A stretch of 59,234 bases of DNA. Origin: Lachnospiraceae bacterium. GTDB lineage: Bacteria; Bacillota; Clostridia; Lachnospirales; Lachnospiraceae. The DNA is taken from positions 1-59,234 of the forward strand of contig JAAWOG010000016.1 in the NCBI GenBank assembly GCA_022799355.1, written 5' to 3'. Within the stretch, counting starts at the first letter, position 1; every line of letters starts with the position of its first letter. Positions 1 through 7,384 of this stretch are shown in pieces. Under the pieces are notes generated by a model that was not told the DNA's origin, searched no databases, and worked only from the letters and a program-made list of their open reading frames with translations. The translations under genes and the position numbers were made by a program.

Positions 1-2
1 GC

Positions 3-128
3 GAAGGCTGTTCCAAAACATTAGCGTCTGCAAGGCGCTTGATTCTTGACTTCTTGAAATGTGGCAATTTCAACTACTCCGTCAGGAATGAAGCAACTGA
101 GGGCTTGAAACGCTCGTTTCAAGACTAA
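3..128 (+). CDS. C-terminal end of an unidentified protein (partial)
   Basis: An open frame enters from the left edge and ends at TAA 126-128, giving the last 41 residues (EGCSKTLASARRLI... ending KRSFQD). It contains no recognisable domain. Its base composition is less AT-rich than the genes that follow. The next gene starts 13 bases downstream with its own ribosome binding site, so the two are probably co-transcribed. Being cut by the window edge, its function cannot be judged. Confidence 0.5.
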   Translation, partial: EGCSKTLASARRLILDFLKCGNFNYSVRNEATEGLKRSFQD

Positions 129-141
129 AATGGAGGAGATT

Positions 142-291
142 ATGAAAGCGAATATAGAAATTAGCGAGGAAACAATGGACAAGTTGGCAGGATCATTAGA
201 TTTATCACCATTATATGATGAGCATTATGGGATTGATGAAGAAAATTTAAGTTATGCAATAAGATTAATGGTTGACCTCTGTGCCGAGTAG
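142..291 (+). CDS. Small acidic protein, 49 aa, unknown
   Basis: An ATG at 142 follows a strong GGAGGAG ribosome binding site (about 132-138). The 49-residue product begins MKANIEISEETMDKLAG and is acidic, with no cysteine motif or membrane segment. The start MKANIEIS-E-E resembles the short amphipathic proteins that phages encode between larger early genes. It is the first of a run of same-strand small genes in the element. I do not recognise it. Confidence 0.6.
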   Translation: MKANIEISEETMDKLAGSLDLSPLYDEHYGIDEENLSYAIRLMVDLCAE

Positions 292-309
292 AAGGAGAAA
301 AGTAAAAAC

Positions 310-636
310 ATGGTAATGATAAACGGAAATTGGGAGAAAGTCAAAGACTTATCAGATATTCTTAGAGTCGTATCTGAAAATATTGGTGATGAATTTGCTA
401 AAAAAGTAGAAGAAATATGTGGAGAGCCAAGCAAAGAATTATATGCAGCATATCAGGAGTTAGAAAATGAGAAAGATGAGTTAGAGCAAAGGTGCAATGA
501 CTATGATGATATATTAAAAAGTTTGGATTATTTGAATGAACAAATAGATAAACTTGAAAGTTACATAGATGAAAATAAAGACGGTACTGACTTTATGGAA
601 GGTATGATAAAGGCATTTGAAATGATTGAGAGGTGA
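310..636 (+). CDS. Coiled-coil hypothetical phage protein, 108 aa
   Basis: The 108-residue product is acidic and its middle (about residues 45-95) is rich in Glu, Lys and Leu with heptad-like spacing, which suggests a coiled coil. A GGAG sits about 13 bases before ATG 310, a little far, so ATG 316 or a nearby codon could also be used. It ends at TGA 634-636, directly against the next gene, which suggests translational coupling. No known family is recognised. Confidence 0.65.
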   Translation: MVMINGNWEKVKDLSDILRVVSENIGDEFAKKVEEICGEPSKELYAAYQELENEKDELEQRCNDYDDILKSLDYLNEQIDKLESYIDENKDGTDFMEGMIKAFEMIER

Positions 637-1047
637 TTGAAGGTGTTATGGTCGTGGAATGAAACAGATAGTGAAACTTGGACACATGGTACATTCGATA
701 CAAAAAAAGAAGCAATACAGGATGCTTTAGGCTGTAAAGAATGGATTGAAAGAAGTTTATCTACAGATAATCCAATAATATATGTAGGTGAATGTGAACT
801 TGTTCCATTAAGAACTGATCCTGATCCAGATAGGATTATGGAGGAACTGGATGAAGCATATTGTGATGATTCTGGATGTGATACATATATTTATGATAGT
901 GTAACAGACGAAGAAAGAAAATGGTTAGAGGACAAGTTATCAGAATTGATGTTTGAATTTCATCATAAGATTGGTTTGAATCCTGGATGGTTTAAAGTTA
1001 TTACCATGGAAGAAGTTAGTTTAAATGATTATAAAGAGGAAGGATAA
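637..1047 (+). CDS. Hypothetical phage protein, 136 aa
   Basis: The frame opens immediately after the stop of the previous gene. TTG 637 gives 136 residues (MKVLWSWNETDSETWTHG), but the GAGAGG at 628-633 is only 3 bases away. GTG 643 has a more usual spacing of 9, so the true start may be 643. The protein is acidic, with several Trp and a Cys-containing middle section (CDDSGCDTY), and has no membrane segment. I do not recognise a family. Confidence 0.6.
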   Translation: MKVLWSWNETDSETWTHGTFDTKKEAIQDALGCKEWIERSLSTDNPIIYVGECELVPLRTDPDPDRIMEELDEAYCDDSGCDTYIYDSVTDEERKWLEDKLSELMFEFHHKIGLNPGWFKVITMEEVSLNDYKEEG

Positions 1048-1080
1048 ATCCACGCCTTTATTGAAAGAGAGGATGTAAAT

Positions 1081-1857
1081 ATTTTAGAATTAAACAAAAT
1101 TTATGATATAGATTGCTTGGAAGGATTTAAATTACTTGATGAAAATTGTATTGATTTAACGGTAACAAGTCCTCCATACGATAATTTAAGAAAATATAAT
1201 AACAAGTTTGATTTTGAAAACGTAGCAAAACAGTTATTTAGAGTTACAAAATTAGGTGGTGTAGTAGTATGGGTAGTAGCAGATAAAACTTTGAGTGGAT
1301 CTGAATCTGGTACATCATTTAGACAGGCACTATTTTTTAAAGAAATTGGATTTAATTTACATGACACTATGATTTATATGTCAGATAAGCCGCCGTTAAC
1401 ACATAATAGGTATGAGCAGAAATTTGAGTATATGTTCGTATTTTCAAAAGGAAAGCCTAAAACTTTTAATCCGATTAAGGAAAAATGTAAATATGTTGGA
1501 TCGGATAAAAGGGCGAGAACATTTAGACAAACCGGAGATGAACTGCAGGAAACACATCTAAAGAACAAAGTAAATAAAGAAAAGATAAAAGGAAATGTGT
1601 GGTATTTCTCAACAGGATTTAATAAATCTACAAAAGACAAAATCGCTTTTAAACATCCGGCAATTTTTCCGGAAAAATTAGCGGAGGATCACATTTTATC
1701 TTGGTCTAACGAGAATGATATAGTACTTGATCCATTTATGGGTAGTGGTACTACTGCTAAAATGTCAATTATAAATAACAGAAAATACATAGGTTTTGAA
1801 ATTGAAAAAAAATATTGTGATATATCAGAAGAAAGACTAAAAAACATATATCACTAA
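1081..1857 (+). CDS. Site-specific DNA methyltransferase (N4/N6 amino-methyltransferase), non-ATG start
   Basis: This is a beta-class exocyclic amino-methyltransferase of about 258 residues. The catalytic motif IV is TSPPY near residue 30 and the SAM-binding motif I is DPFMGSGTT near residue 210, in the order catalytic then SAM-binding. TSPPY is more common in N4-cytosine or N6-adenine enzymes of this group. There is no in-frame ATG, GTG or TTG between the upstream stop (1045-1047) and TTG 1117, and starting at 1117 would remove the conserved LNKIYDIDCLEG segment. ATT 1081 lies 8 bases after GAGAGG (1067-1072), so I place the start there. It has no visible restriction partner and so may be an orphan enzyme protecting phage DNA. 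Confidence 0.85.
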   Translation: MLELNKIYDIDCLEGFKLLDENCIDLTVTSPPYDNLRKYNNKFDFENVAKQLFRVTKLGGVVVWVVADKTLSGSESGTSFRQALFFKEIGFNLHDTMIYMSDKPPLTHNRYEQKFEYMFVFSKGKPKTFNPIKEKCKYVGSDKRARTFRQTGDELQETHLKNKVNKEKIKGNVWYFSTGFNKSTKDKIAFKHPAIFPEKLAEDHILSWSNENDIVLDPFMGSGTTAKMSIINNRKYIGFEIEKKYCDISEERLKNIYH

Positions 1858-1883
1858 ATCAAGACTTTCAAGAGGAGAAAGTA

Positions 1884-2081
1884 ATGAATAAATGTATATT
1901 AGGTGTAACTATTTCAAGAGATGAATATGATAAATATTTGAGATTAAGGAAAAAAGATACTCCAATGAAAAAAATATATAGTGCTTATCATAAACGATGT
2001 CCAGTATGTAATTATATAGTAGATAATGTAGTGCCTAAACAAAAGTATTGCGATAGATGTGGACAGCGATTAAAGGGATAA
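1884..2081 (+). CDS. Small zinc-ribbon protein, 65 aa
   Basis: ATG 1884 follows AGAGGAGA. The 65-residue product has a basic N-terminal half (ISRDEYDKYLRLRKKDTP) and a C-terminal four-cysteine ribbon, CPVCNYIVDN...YCDRCGQRL, which fits a structural zinc site of the rubredoxin-knuckle type. Small ribbons of this form are frequent in phage early regions and are often annotated as zinc-ribbon domain proteins. The function is unknown. It lies between the methyltransferase and a coiled-coil protein on the same strand. Confidence 0.65.
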   Translation: MNKCILGVTISRDEYDKYLRLRKKDTPMKKIYSAYHKRCPVCNYIVDNVVPKQKYCDRCGQRLKG

Positions 2082-2112
2082 TAAATTCACAATTTTAGAT
2101 GGAGGTGTATGA

Positions 2113-2508
2113 GTGTTTATTAGAGATTTGGAAACATGTTTAGAAGGTATTAGAAAAATAAATCAACATAATCAAATTGTTATCGAAAGTTTAAAAAAAG
2201 AAAATTCTGAACTAAAGGAAAAACACTATAAAGATACGGAAATGAAGGATATGAAACATAGATTAGATAAAATGCAGAAAGATTATTGGCGTGGCTTTCC
2301 TATCTCAGAAGAAGAGCAAAAAGCTATTAAGGATTGGAAGAGAAAACACGATGAACAGGACCATGGATATACACCAGAAATAAGAATGAAAGCTGAAGGG
2401 TGCAGCGGAGGAAGATATAAGTATGTATTTGTTCCAACAAGTTTAGGCGTATCTGGTAGAATTGTTTGTCATTGTGGAGTAGAATTTGAGTTTCAGGAGA
2501 TTGGATAA
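2113..2508 (+). CDS. Hypothetical phage protein with N-terminal coiled coil, 131 aa
   Basis: GTG 2113 is placed 7 bases after GGAGG (2101-2105); the ATG at 2109 is in another frame and hits a stop within five codons. Residues 10-60 are charged and helical, typical of a coiled coil. The C-terminal part (GGRYKYVFVPTSLGVSGR, then CHCGVEFEF) looks like a small beta domain with a Cys-x-Cys pair. No family is recognised. Confidence 0.6.
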   Translation: MFIRDLETCLEGIRKINQHNQIVIESLKKENSELKEKHYKDTEMKDMKHRLDKMQKDYWRGFPISEEEQKAIKDWKRKHDEQDHGYTPEIRMKAEGCSGGRYKYVFVPTSLGVSGRIVCHCGVEFEFQEIG

Positions 2509-2538
2509 ATTGTGTGTTTTGAGGAAGAATAAGAAAGG

Positions 2539-2655
2539 ATTAATGAAGTAAAATATAAGGAAATTGGTAAAGATAAGAAAGCAAGTCTTGGGAGTTGGCG
2601 AGTTCCTATATTTGTAGGATTGAGAGAAAATGGAAAAGGCATAAGCTGCGATTGA
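2539..2655 (+). pseudogene. Short open frame, possible gene remnant
   Basis: A 38-codon frame reads INEVKYKEIGKDKKASLG, continues through a WRVPIFVGLREN segment and ends GISCD at TGA 2653-2655. There is no in-frame ATG, GTG or TTG and no ribosome binding site at a normal distance from the ATT at 2539. It lies in the 241-base gap before the wall hydrolase gene. The amino acid make-up is protein-like, so it may be the rest of a decayed gene; it may equally be chance. Confidence 0.2.
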
Positions 2656-2749
2656 TCTGATTTAAATTCTGACACAATTCAGATAGAGAAATTATTAATG
2701 TAACTCGTAAAAATATCAAACAAAATTCCAACATTTAATTAGGAGAAAA

Positions 2750-3427
2750 ATGAATAGAAAAATAATATTAATTTTATTGTTATTTCTAACAGTTTTATTT
2801 TCTGTGCTCTTTTTAGTGAAAAATGACAAAAATAAAGAACTTAAAATAGAGAAAATAGAGGTAATAGATGAATATATTGTGGGAACACAACCTGTTAGAA
2901 AAACCAAGCAGATACATAGCGAATATGATTTTGCAATAGATAATATGGATAAAGAAATGAAAGAAATAGAACCTTTAAATGGAAAAGAATGGTTTATTGC
3001 TTATAAAAATATTGTTTCTAAATATGCATACATAATAGATCAACCAGAAACAATTTATGATTGCTTTACAGATGATGAATTGAATTTATTGTTTCACGTT
3101 GTACAAGCAGAAGTTGGAGATGAATTTACTTTTGAGCAAAAAGTAAATGTTGCAAATGTAATATTTAACCGTTTGGAACATGAAAGGTTTCCCAATAATT
3201 TATTTGAAATCTTAATAAAAGAACAATTTCAACCAATAGCAGATGGAAGATATATGGAAGTAAAAGTTTCAGAAGATACGATACTTGCCTGTGAATATGC
3301 TTTTATGTTTCCAGATACAACTAACGGCAGTTTATTTTTTGACAGTAATAACACTCTAAAATATGAGTTTGTTATGAATGATGGAGCACATAATTTTTAC
3401 AAATTAAAAGGAGAAATGAGATTATGA
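2750..3427 (+). CDS. Membrane-anchored cell wall hydrolase, SleB family
   Basis: The 225-residue product begins with an uncleaved-looking membrane segment (residues 4-22) and a charged linker. Residues 105-222 match the SleB / Hydrolase_2 catalytic fold: an ELNLLFHVVQAEVGDE start with the family glutamate, NVANVIFNRL, FPNNLFEIL and a C-terminal NNTLKYEFV...HNFYKL part. Family members are lytic transglycosylases acting on peptidoglycan (SleB in spore germination, phage relatives in lysis or entry). The start ATG 2750 follows AGGAGA. It overlaps the next gene by 4 bases, so the two are translationally coupled. Its role here, lysis or wall remodelling, is inferred. Confidence 0.8.
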   Translation: MNRKIILILLLFLTVLFSVLFLVKNDKNKELKIEKIEVIDEYIVGTQPVRKTKQIHSEYDFAIDNMDKEMKEIEPLNGKEWFIAYKNIVSKYAYIIDQPETIYDCFTDDELNLLFHVVQAEVGDEFTFEQKVNVANVIFNRLEHERFPNNLFEILIKEQFQPIADGRYMEVKVSEDTILACEYAFMFPDTTNGSLFFDSNNTLKYEFVMNDGAHNFYKLKGEMRL

Positions 3428-3660
3428 ATAAAATGAGAATTGTGTTCAAGACACCAGAGGAGATAGCAGATTTTATTAATATTTGCTCTAAATATGATTG
3501 CGATATTAATTTATATGATGCAAGAAGTGTCATAGATGCTCGATCTTTGATAGGTGTATTCGCCATTGCACAAGGAAAGGAGATAGAGGTCCAAGCAATT
3601 AGTTCTGATGAAAGTGTTATTTCATCGTTTATCGAAGATATGAAGAAATTTGAAGTATAG
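3424..3660 (+). CDS. HPr-like protein without the phosphorylatable histidine (copy 1)
   Basis: The 78-residue product has the spacing of the PTS HPr fold: a first strand (RIVFKTPEEI), a helix with FINICSKYDCDINL, then DARSLIGVFAIAQGKEIEV, which matches the region around Ser46 of HPr, and a last helix. The active-site His15 region is replaced by TPEEIADF, so classical phosphotransfer is not expected. It overlaps the wall hydrolase gene by 4 bases. A second copy of the family lies at 7385-7615. Assignment to the HPr fold rests on pattern recognition only. Confidence 0.55.
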   Translation: MNKMRIVFKTPEEIADFINICSKYDCDINLYDARSVIDARSLIGVFAIAQGKEIEVQAISSDESVISSFIEDMKKFEV

Positions 3661-3675
3661 AAAGGGGATTGTAAT

Positions 3676-4314
3676 ATAGCGAATAAGTGTTCAGTAGAGG
3701 GATGTAAAAATTGTTATAGGGTAACTAAGTATAAGGATAGTGGTTTATATCTTTGTAATAAGCATAGGACTCAAATGGATCGTCATGGTTGCATAATGAG
3801 AACCAAATATGACTCAAATACAATTAATATAAGAAACGATTTTGCAGAAATGCATCTATATAATAATCACGGAGAACATATAGAAACAACGATTATAGAT
3901 ATAGAAGATGTTGAATTGTGCAAGAAGTACAAATGGTCATTAACAAAAGATGGATACGTTTTAACATATAAAGGTGGAGAGTACATCTACTTACATCGCT
4001 TACTATTAAATGCTAAAGTTGGTGAATATGTTGATCATATTAACTTTAATACTTTAGACAATAGAAAAAATAATTTAAGAATCTGTACAAACGCTCAAAA
4101 CTTACAACATAGAAGTAAATTAACAAAAATAAACACATCAGGATATCATGGAGTTAGTTTCGATAAAGTAAAGAAAAAATGGCAAGTAGAAATACAATAT
4201 AACAATCATAAAAAGTTTATTGGATATTACAAAGATATTGATAGTGCAATTATAGCAAGAAAACAAGCAGAAGAAAAATATTTTGGCGAATATAAATCAT
4301 TTGCTGCCATATAA
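3676..4314 (+). CDS. HNH-AP2 homing-type endonuclease, ATA start
   Basis: The frame begins with a small zinc-finger-like segment, CSVEGCKN and, further on, LCNKHRTQMDRHG, which is a standard opening in this family. It is followed by an HNH_3 core (YLHRLLL, then VDHINFNTLDNRKNNLRIC) at about residues 100-145 and an AP2-like DNA-binding domain (SGYHGVSFDKVKKKWQVEI) at about 155-205. The zinc-finger part is upstream of the first ATG (3775). The only plausible start is ATA 3676, 8 bases after AAAGGGG (3661-3667). Such enzymes are selfish nicking or cutting nucleases that spread between phages. No intron is obvious around it, so it is probably free-standing. Confidence 0.8.
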   Translation: MANKCSVEGCKNCYRVTKYKDSGLYLCNKHRTQMDRHGCIMRTKYDSNTINIRNDFAEMHLYNNHGEHIETTIIDIEDVELCKKYKWSLTKDGYVLTYKGGEYIYLHRLLLNAKVGEYVDHINFNTLDNRKNNLRICTNAQNLQHRSKLTKINTSGYHGVSFDKVKKKWQVEIQYNNHKKFIGYYKDIDSAIIARKQAEEKYFGEYKSFAAI

Positions 4315-4328
4315 ACGGAGGTGTAAAT

Positions 4329-5090
4329 ATGAAGTTTGAGAATACAGAAGTAATGAATTTTGATGGAGCATTACGAGGAATGAGAAATCCTAAAAATAGT
4401 TGGGGTAAATCAGATAGCAGCTATTGTATAACATCTATTGATGAATCAACAAGTCACTGTAGTACATGTCCTGTTAGTGAAGGATGTACAGGATCACAAA
4501 GAGATATTGAAACCAGATATATTATTGGTAAAAACGATATGAAACTTGCACAGCAGCTTATTAGAGCTGGCTCAGAACATAGAAAATTTATGCGACAGAT
4601 ATTTATATCAGTTGATATTACAGCTCCGCTTTATTGGTGGAAGGAATTTGATACATATAAGGTAGGAACAGTTGCAAATAGTACCAGTACAATGCATAAA
4701 CTGGCGACTACACCTATTACACTGGATTGTTTTGAAACGGACGACTATGAAGATTCAATTATGAAGTACAAAAGAGATGGTGGTGTTTATCTTATGCAAA
4801 CCGTTTTCATAGAATTTTTGGAACACATCCGAAAAAAATATCTTGAGACAAAAGACAAAAAGTATTGGAAAGAACTTATTCGTTGGCTTCCTGAGTCATG
4901 GTTGCAAACAAGAACAGTAACTATGTCATATGAAAATTTGCTTGCAATATGCAGTAAAGGACAAAGGCGCTTTCACAAATTGAATGAGTGGAGTGGACAA
5001 GATGATAACACAAAACCTAATTTTATCTCATGGGCGAGGACATTGCCATATGCTCAGGAACTAATTTTTATTGATGAAGTGGAGGAATAA
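4329..5090 (+). CDS. Conserved phage protein, possibly a divergent ThyX-like enzyme
   Basis: ATG 4329 follows GGAGGTG. The 253-residue product has a segment, FMRQIFISVDITAPLYWW followed by KEFDTYKVGTVANSTSTMHKL, that I associate with a conserved phage family sometimes linked to flavin-dependent thymidylate synthase. The genes around it (NrdD, NrdG, Gmk, Dut) all serve deoxynucleotide supply, which agrees. The classical ThyX RHR-x7-S motif is not clearly present, so the enzyme function is uncertain. Residues 30-60 contain a four-cysteine stretch (CITSIDESTSHCSTCPVSEGC) that looks like an inserted small metal-binding loop. Confidence 0.45.
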   Translation: MKFENTEVMNFDGALRGMRNPKNSWGKSDSSYCITSIDESTSHCSTCPVSEGCTGSQRDIETRYIIGKNDMKLAQQLIRAGSEHRKFMRQIFISVDITAPLYWWKEFDTYKVGTVANSTSTMHKLATTPITLDCFETDDYEDSIMKYKRDGGVYLMQTVFIEFLEHIRKKYLETKDKKYWKELIRWLPESWLQTRTVTMSYENLLAICSKGQRRFHKLNEWSGQDDNTKPNFISWARTLPYAQELIFIDEVEE

Positions 5091-5098
5091 ATACACTT

Positions 5099-5209
5099 AT
5101 GATTATTGTTTTATTAGAGACTTCCGGATCAGGGAAGTCCACAATTGAAAATGAACTGGCGACACATCATGGCTTTGAAAAGATTATTTTAATAAATATG
5201 GAGGAGTAA
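5099..5209 (+). pseudogene. N-terminal fragment of a guanylate kinase-like gene
   Basis: A 36-codon frame starts at ATG 5099 and reads MIIVLLETSGSGKSTIENEL, then ATHHGFEKII, and ends at TAA 5207-5209. It contains a full P-loop (TSGSGKST) followed by the first helix of a nucleoside monophosphate kinase. The substrate-binding SxxTR(P)PR part and all the rest are missing. The following HNH gene starts just after the stop in the same frame. A complete guanylate kinase follows at 6169. The fragment is best explained as the left-over 5' end of a kinase gene split or displaced by the endonuclease gene. Confidence 0.6.
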
Positions 5210-5212
5210 ATA

Positions 5213-6169
5213 ATAGGAAAACCAAAAGATATAACTGGCGAAAGATTTGGAAGATTGATTGCAATTTGTATAGATGAAGAAAAATCAAAACAATACAAAA
5301 GTAGATGTAAAGTTTGGAAATGTCAATGCGATTGTGGGAATATAACATATGTATCTATTGGAAATTTAAAAAGTGGTAGTACAACATCGTGTGGTTGTTA
5401 TAGAGAAGAATTAAAACAATCACATTTTAAAAACTTAACTAGCTTAAAATTTAATAAACTAACTGTAATAGAATTGGGTGAGCCATATATCAAAATACGC
5501 AACAAAAAAAATGGTTGGTATGAAACAAGAAGAACGTGGAATTGTTTGTGTGATTGTGGAAGTATTAAAAATAATATTCAAGAACGGCATTTGAAAAGTG
5601 GGTATATTAAATCTTGTGGATGTTTAAAAATAGAACAATCAAGAATAAACGGCAAAAAGTCAAAGAAATATAATCAATATGATATGTCTAAGCAATATGG
5701 TGTTGGATATAGTTCTAACGGCAGAGAATTTTATTTTGATAAAGAAGATTATGAAAAAATCAAAAATATCAATTGGATTGTAAAATCAAATGATTATGTT
5801 GAAGGAACGGATGAACAAAGAAAAACAATTTCGCTTCATAGATTAATAATGGATTTTCCCAAATGCCATGTTGATCATATAAATCATAATCCACGAGATA
5901 ATAGAAAATGTAATTTGAGATTAGTTACTAGAGAACAAAATCAAGCAAACACAAAATTACGAATAGATAATACAAGCGGAACAAAGGGTGTTTATTTCGA
6001 TACTAAACATGATTGTTGGGTTAGCAATATTCAAGTAAATCATAAACAGTTTTCAAAAAGATTTATAAATAAAGAGGATGCAATTGAATATAGAAAAATG
6101 CTAGAAGAAAAATATCAAAAAGAATATAGTTACATAAAAAGTATGAATATGAAAGGGGATAATATATAA
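5213..6169 (+). CDS. HNH-AP2 homing-type endonuclease with two cysteine-rich repeats, ATA start
   Basis: The product of about 318 residues has two N-terminal repeats of the pattern W-x-C-x-C-D-C-G ... L-x-S-G-x(3)-S-C-G-C (about residues 25-75 and 100-145). These are probably zinc- or DNA-binding units. An HNH_3 core follows (SLHRLIM, VDHINHNPRDNRKCNLRLV; about residues 215-250), then a C-terminal AP2-like domain (SGTKGVYFDTKHDCWVSNI). The conserved opening KPKDITGERFGRL lies upstream of TTG 5255. The first codons after the stop at 5207 are ATA ATA, so the start is ATA 5213 (or 5210), 6-8 bases after GGAGGAG (5200-5206). It sits between a kinase fragment and an intact kinase gene, and its stop overlaps the kinase start by one base. 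Confidence 0.8.
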   Translation: MGKPKDITGERFGRLIAICIDEEKSKQYKSRCKVWKCQCDCGNITYVSIGNLKSGSTTSCGCYREELKQSHFKNLTSLKFNKLTVIELGEPYIKIRNKKNGWYETRRTWNCLCDCGSIKNNIQERHLKSGYIKSCGCLKIEQSRINGKKSKKYNQYDMSKQYGVGYSSNGREFYFDKEDYEKIKNINWIVKSNDYVEGTDEQRKTISLHRLIMDFPKCHVDHINHNPRDNRKCNLRLVTREQNQANTKLRIDNTSGTKGVYFDTKHDCWVSNIQVNHKQFSKRFINKEDAIEYRKMLEEKYQKEYSYIKSMNMKGDNI

Positions 6170-6726
6170 TGCTTCTATTGTGTGGGAAAAGTTGCACTGG
6201 TAAGTCAACTATTATAGAAGAATTAAGAAAGTTAGGAATAAAGGAAGTTGTATCATATTCAACTAGACCTCCACGACCGGGAGAAGTAGATGGTATAGCA
6301 TACCATTTCATAACAAAAGAAGAGTTTTTTGAAAAAGAAAAGCAAGGATTTTTTGCTGAAACTACTTCATATAATGTAGCTTCTGGTGAAACCTGGCATT
6401 ATGGAAGCGCAATGGAAGATTTAACTGATGATAAAGTAATTATCGTGAATCCACATGGATTAAAACAAATAAGAAAAATGAAACAATTGAATCCTATTGC
6501 TTTTCATATTATCGCTTCCAAGACTACAATAATGGATAGAGCAAAAAAGCGAGGAGATAATACTGATGAAGTTTTAAGAAGTTTAATTGCAGACGATTTT
6601 GATTTTGAAGATATCAATAGCTATATTGATTTTGCATTTAGAAGCGATCTTGGCTTATCACCTAAAGTAATGGCAGAAATGATCCTATATACATACAGAA
6701 AAACGATGGAGGATAAAAACAATTAG
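6169..6726 (+). CDS. gmk: Guanylate kinase (phage type)
   Basis: The 185-residue product has a P-loop GKSCTGKST near the N-terminus and the substrate-binding stretch SYSTRPPRPGEVDGIAYHF with FFEKEKQGFFAE, as in GMP kinases. It would convert GMP or dGMP to the diphosphate with ATP. The lid region (KTTIMDRAKKRGD) is also present. ATG 6169 follows GAAAGGGGATAATATA. The gene is in the nucleotide-supply cluster with Dut and NrdD. The P-loop differs from the 5099 fragment (CGKSCTGKST against LETSGSGKST), so the two are not recent copies of each other. Confidence 0.85.
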   Translation: MLLLCGKSCTGKSTIIEELRKLGIKEVVSYSTRPPRPGEVDGIAYHFITKEEFFEKEKQGFFAETTSYNVASGETWHYGSAMEDLTDDKVIIVNPHGLKQIRKMKQLNPIAFHIIASKTTIMDRAKKRGDNTDEVLRSLIADDFDFEDINSYIDFAFRSDLGLSPKVMAEMILYTYRKTMEDKNN

Positions 6727-7171
6727 AGAAATAATTATATATACTGCTGGTGCGATGGAAGTATATGCAGGTACCAATAAAGCGGAAGAGTGGAGAGGAT
6801 ATGTCAAAGACTTTTTTGAAACAAACATGGATGATTATAAAGTTGTCAATCCAACTGATTATTATCAATATGGCAAGAATTATCACAAAACAGATAAGGA
6901 AGTTTTTAGATTTGATATACGAAAAGTTAGTCACTCAGACATAATTTTGGTTAATTTAAAGGATATCAGAAAGTCCATTGGATCATGTATCGAAATTTAT
7001 GAAGCATACAAAAATAATATTCCTGTAATTGGTTTCATAGACGATGAGTTATCTGTAGAAGAAATAGTTCAGTTGATTCATCCATGGATATATTGCTGCG
7101 TGGACAGGATAGAAACAGGAAAGAACTCTTTAGATAAAGCAATTAATTACATAATGGATTATTATCGTTGA
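6722..7171 (+). CDS. Nucleoside 2-deoxyribosyltransferase-like protein, ATT start
   Basis: The 149-residue product begins REIIIYTAGAMEVYAG, which fits the first strand and loop of the nucleoside deoxyribosyltransferase / DUF4406 fold (family form: IYLAGPM). Later parts are FRFDIRKVSHSDIILVNL and KSIGSCIEIYEAYKNNIPVIGF, matching the D-x3-I-x-x-SD-hhhV and G-T/S-x-x-E-h patterns of that family. It would move or hydrolyse the base of deoxynucleosides. The strand before the first ATG (6755) is essential to the fold, so the start must be ATT 6722, 9 bases after GGAGG (6708-6712). The gene overlaps the kinase stop by 5 bases. Confidence 0.7.
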   Translation: MREIIIYTAGAMEVYAGTNKAEEWRGYVKDFFETNMDDYKVVNPTDYYQYGKNYHKTDKEVFRFDIRKVSHSDIILVNLKDIRKSIGSCIEIYEAYKNNIPVIGFIDDELSVEEIVQLIHPWIYCCVDRIETGKNSLDKAINYIMDYYR

Positions 7172-7232
7172 AGCTTTACTAAATTATGAATAAGCATAAC
7201 ATATTGAGTTGCATTAAAAAGGATAAAAATCT

Positions 7233-7379
7233 ATGAAAATGATTAAAAATGAGTATATATATAATTCAAGTTTTAAACATTATGTTGATGAATTTTGTAA
7301 AAGTAATAACTGTACTATTGATGAGGCTTTTAATAATGAAGAGGTTAAAAAGATGTTCTGGAGATATACAGAGGTATAG
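7233..7379 (+). CDS. Hypothetical phage protein, 48 aa
   Basis: ATG 7233 follows AAAAAGGA. The product MKMIKNEYIYNSSFKHYVDE is continued by FCKSNNCTIDEAFNNEEVKKMF and ends RYTEV. It is probably helical, with two cysteines, and no family is recognised. It lies 5 bases upstream of the second HPr-like gene on the same strand. Confidence 0.55.
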   Translation: MKMIKNEYIYNSSFKHYVDEFCKSNNCTIDEAFNNEEVKKMFWRYTEV

Positions 7380-7384
7380 AAATA

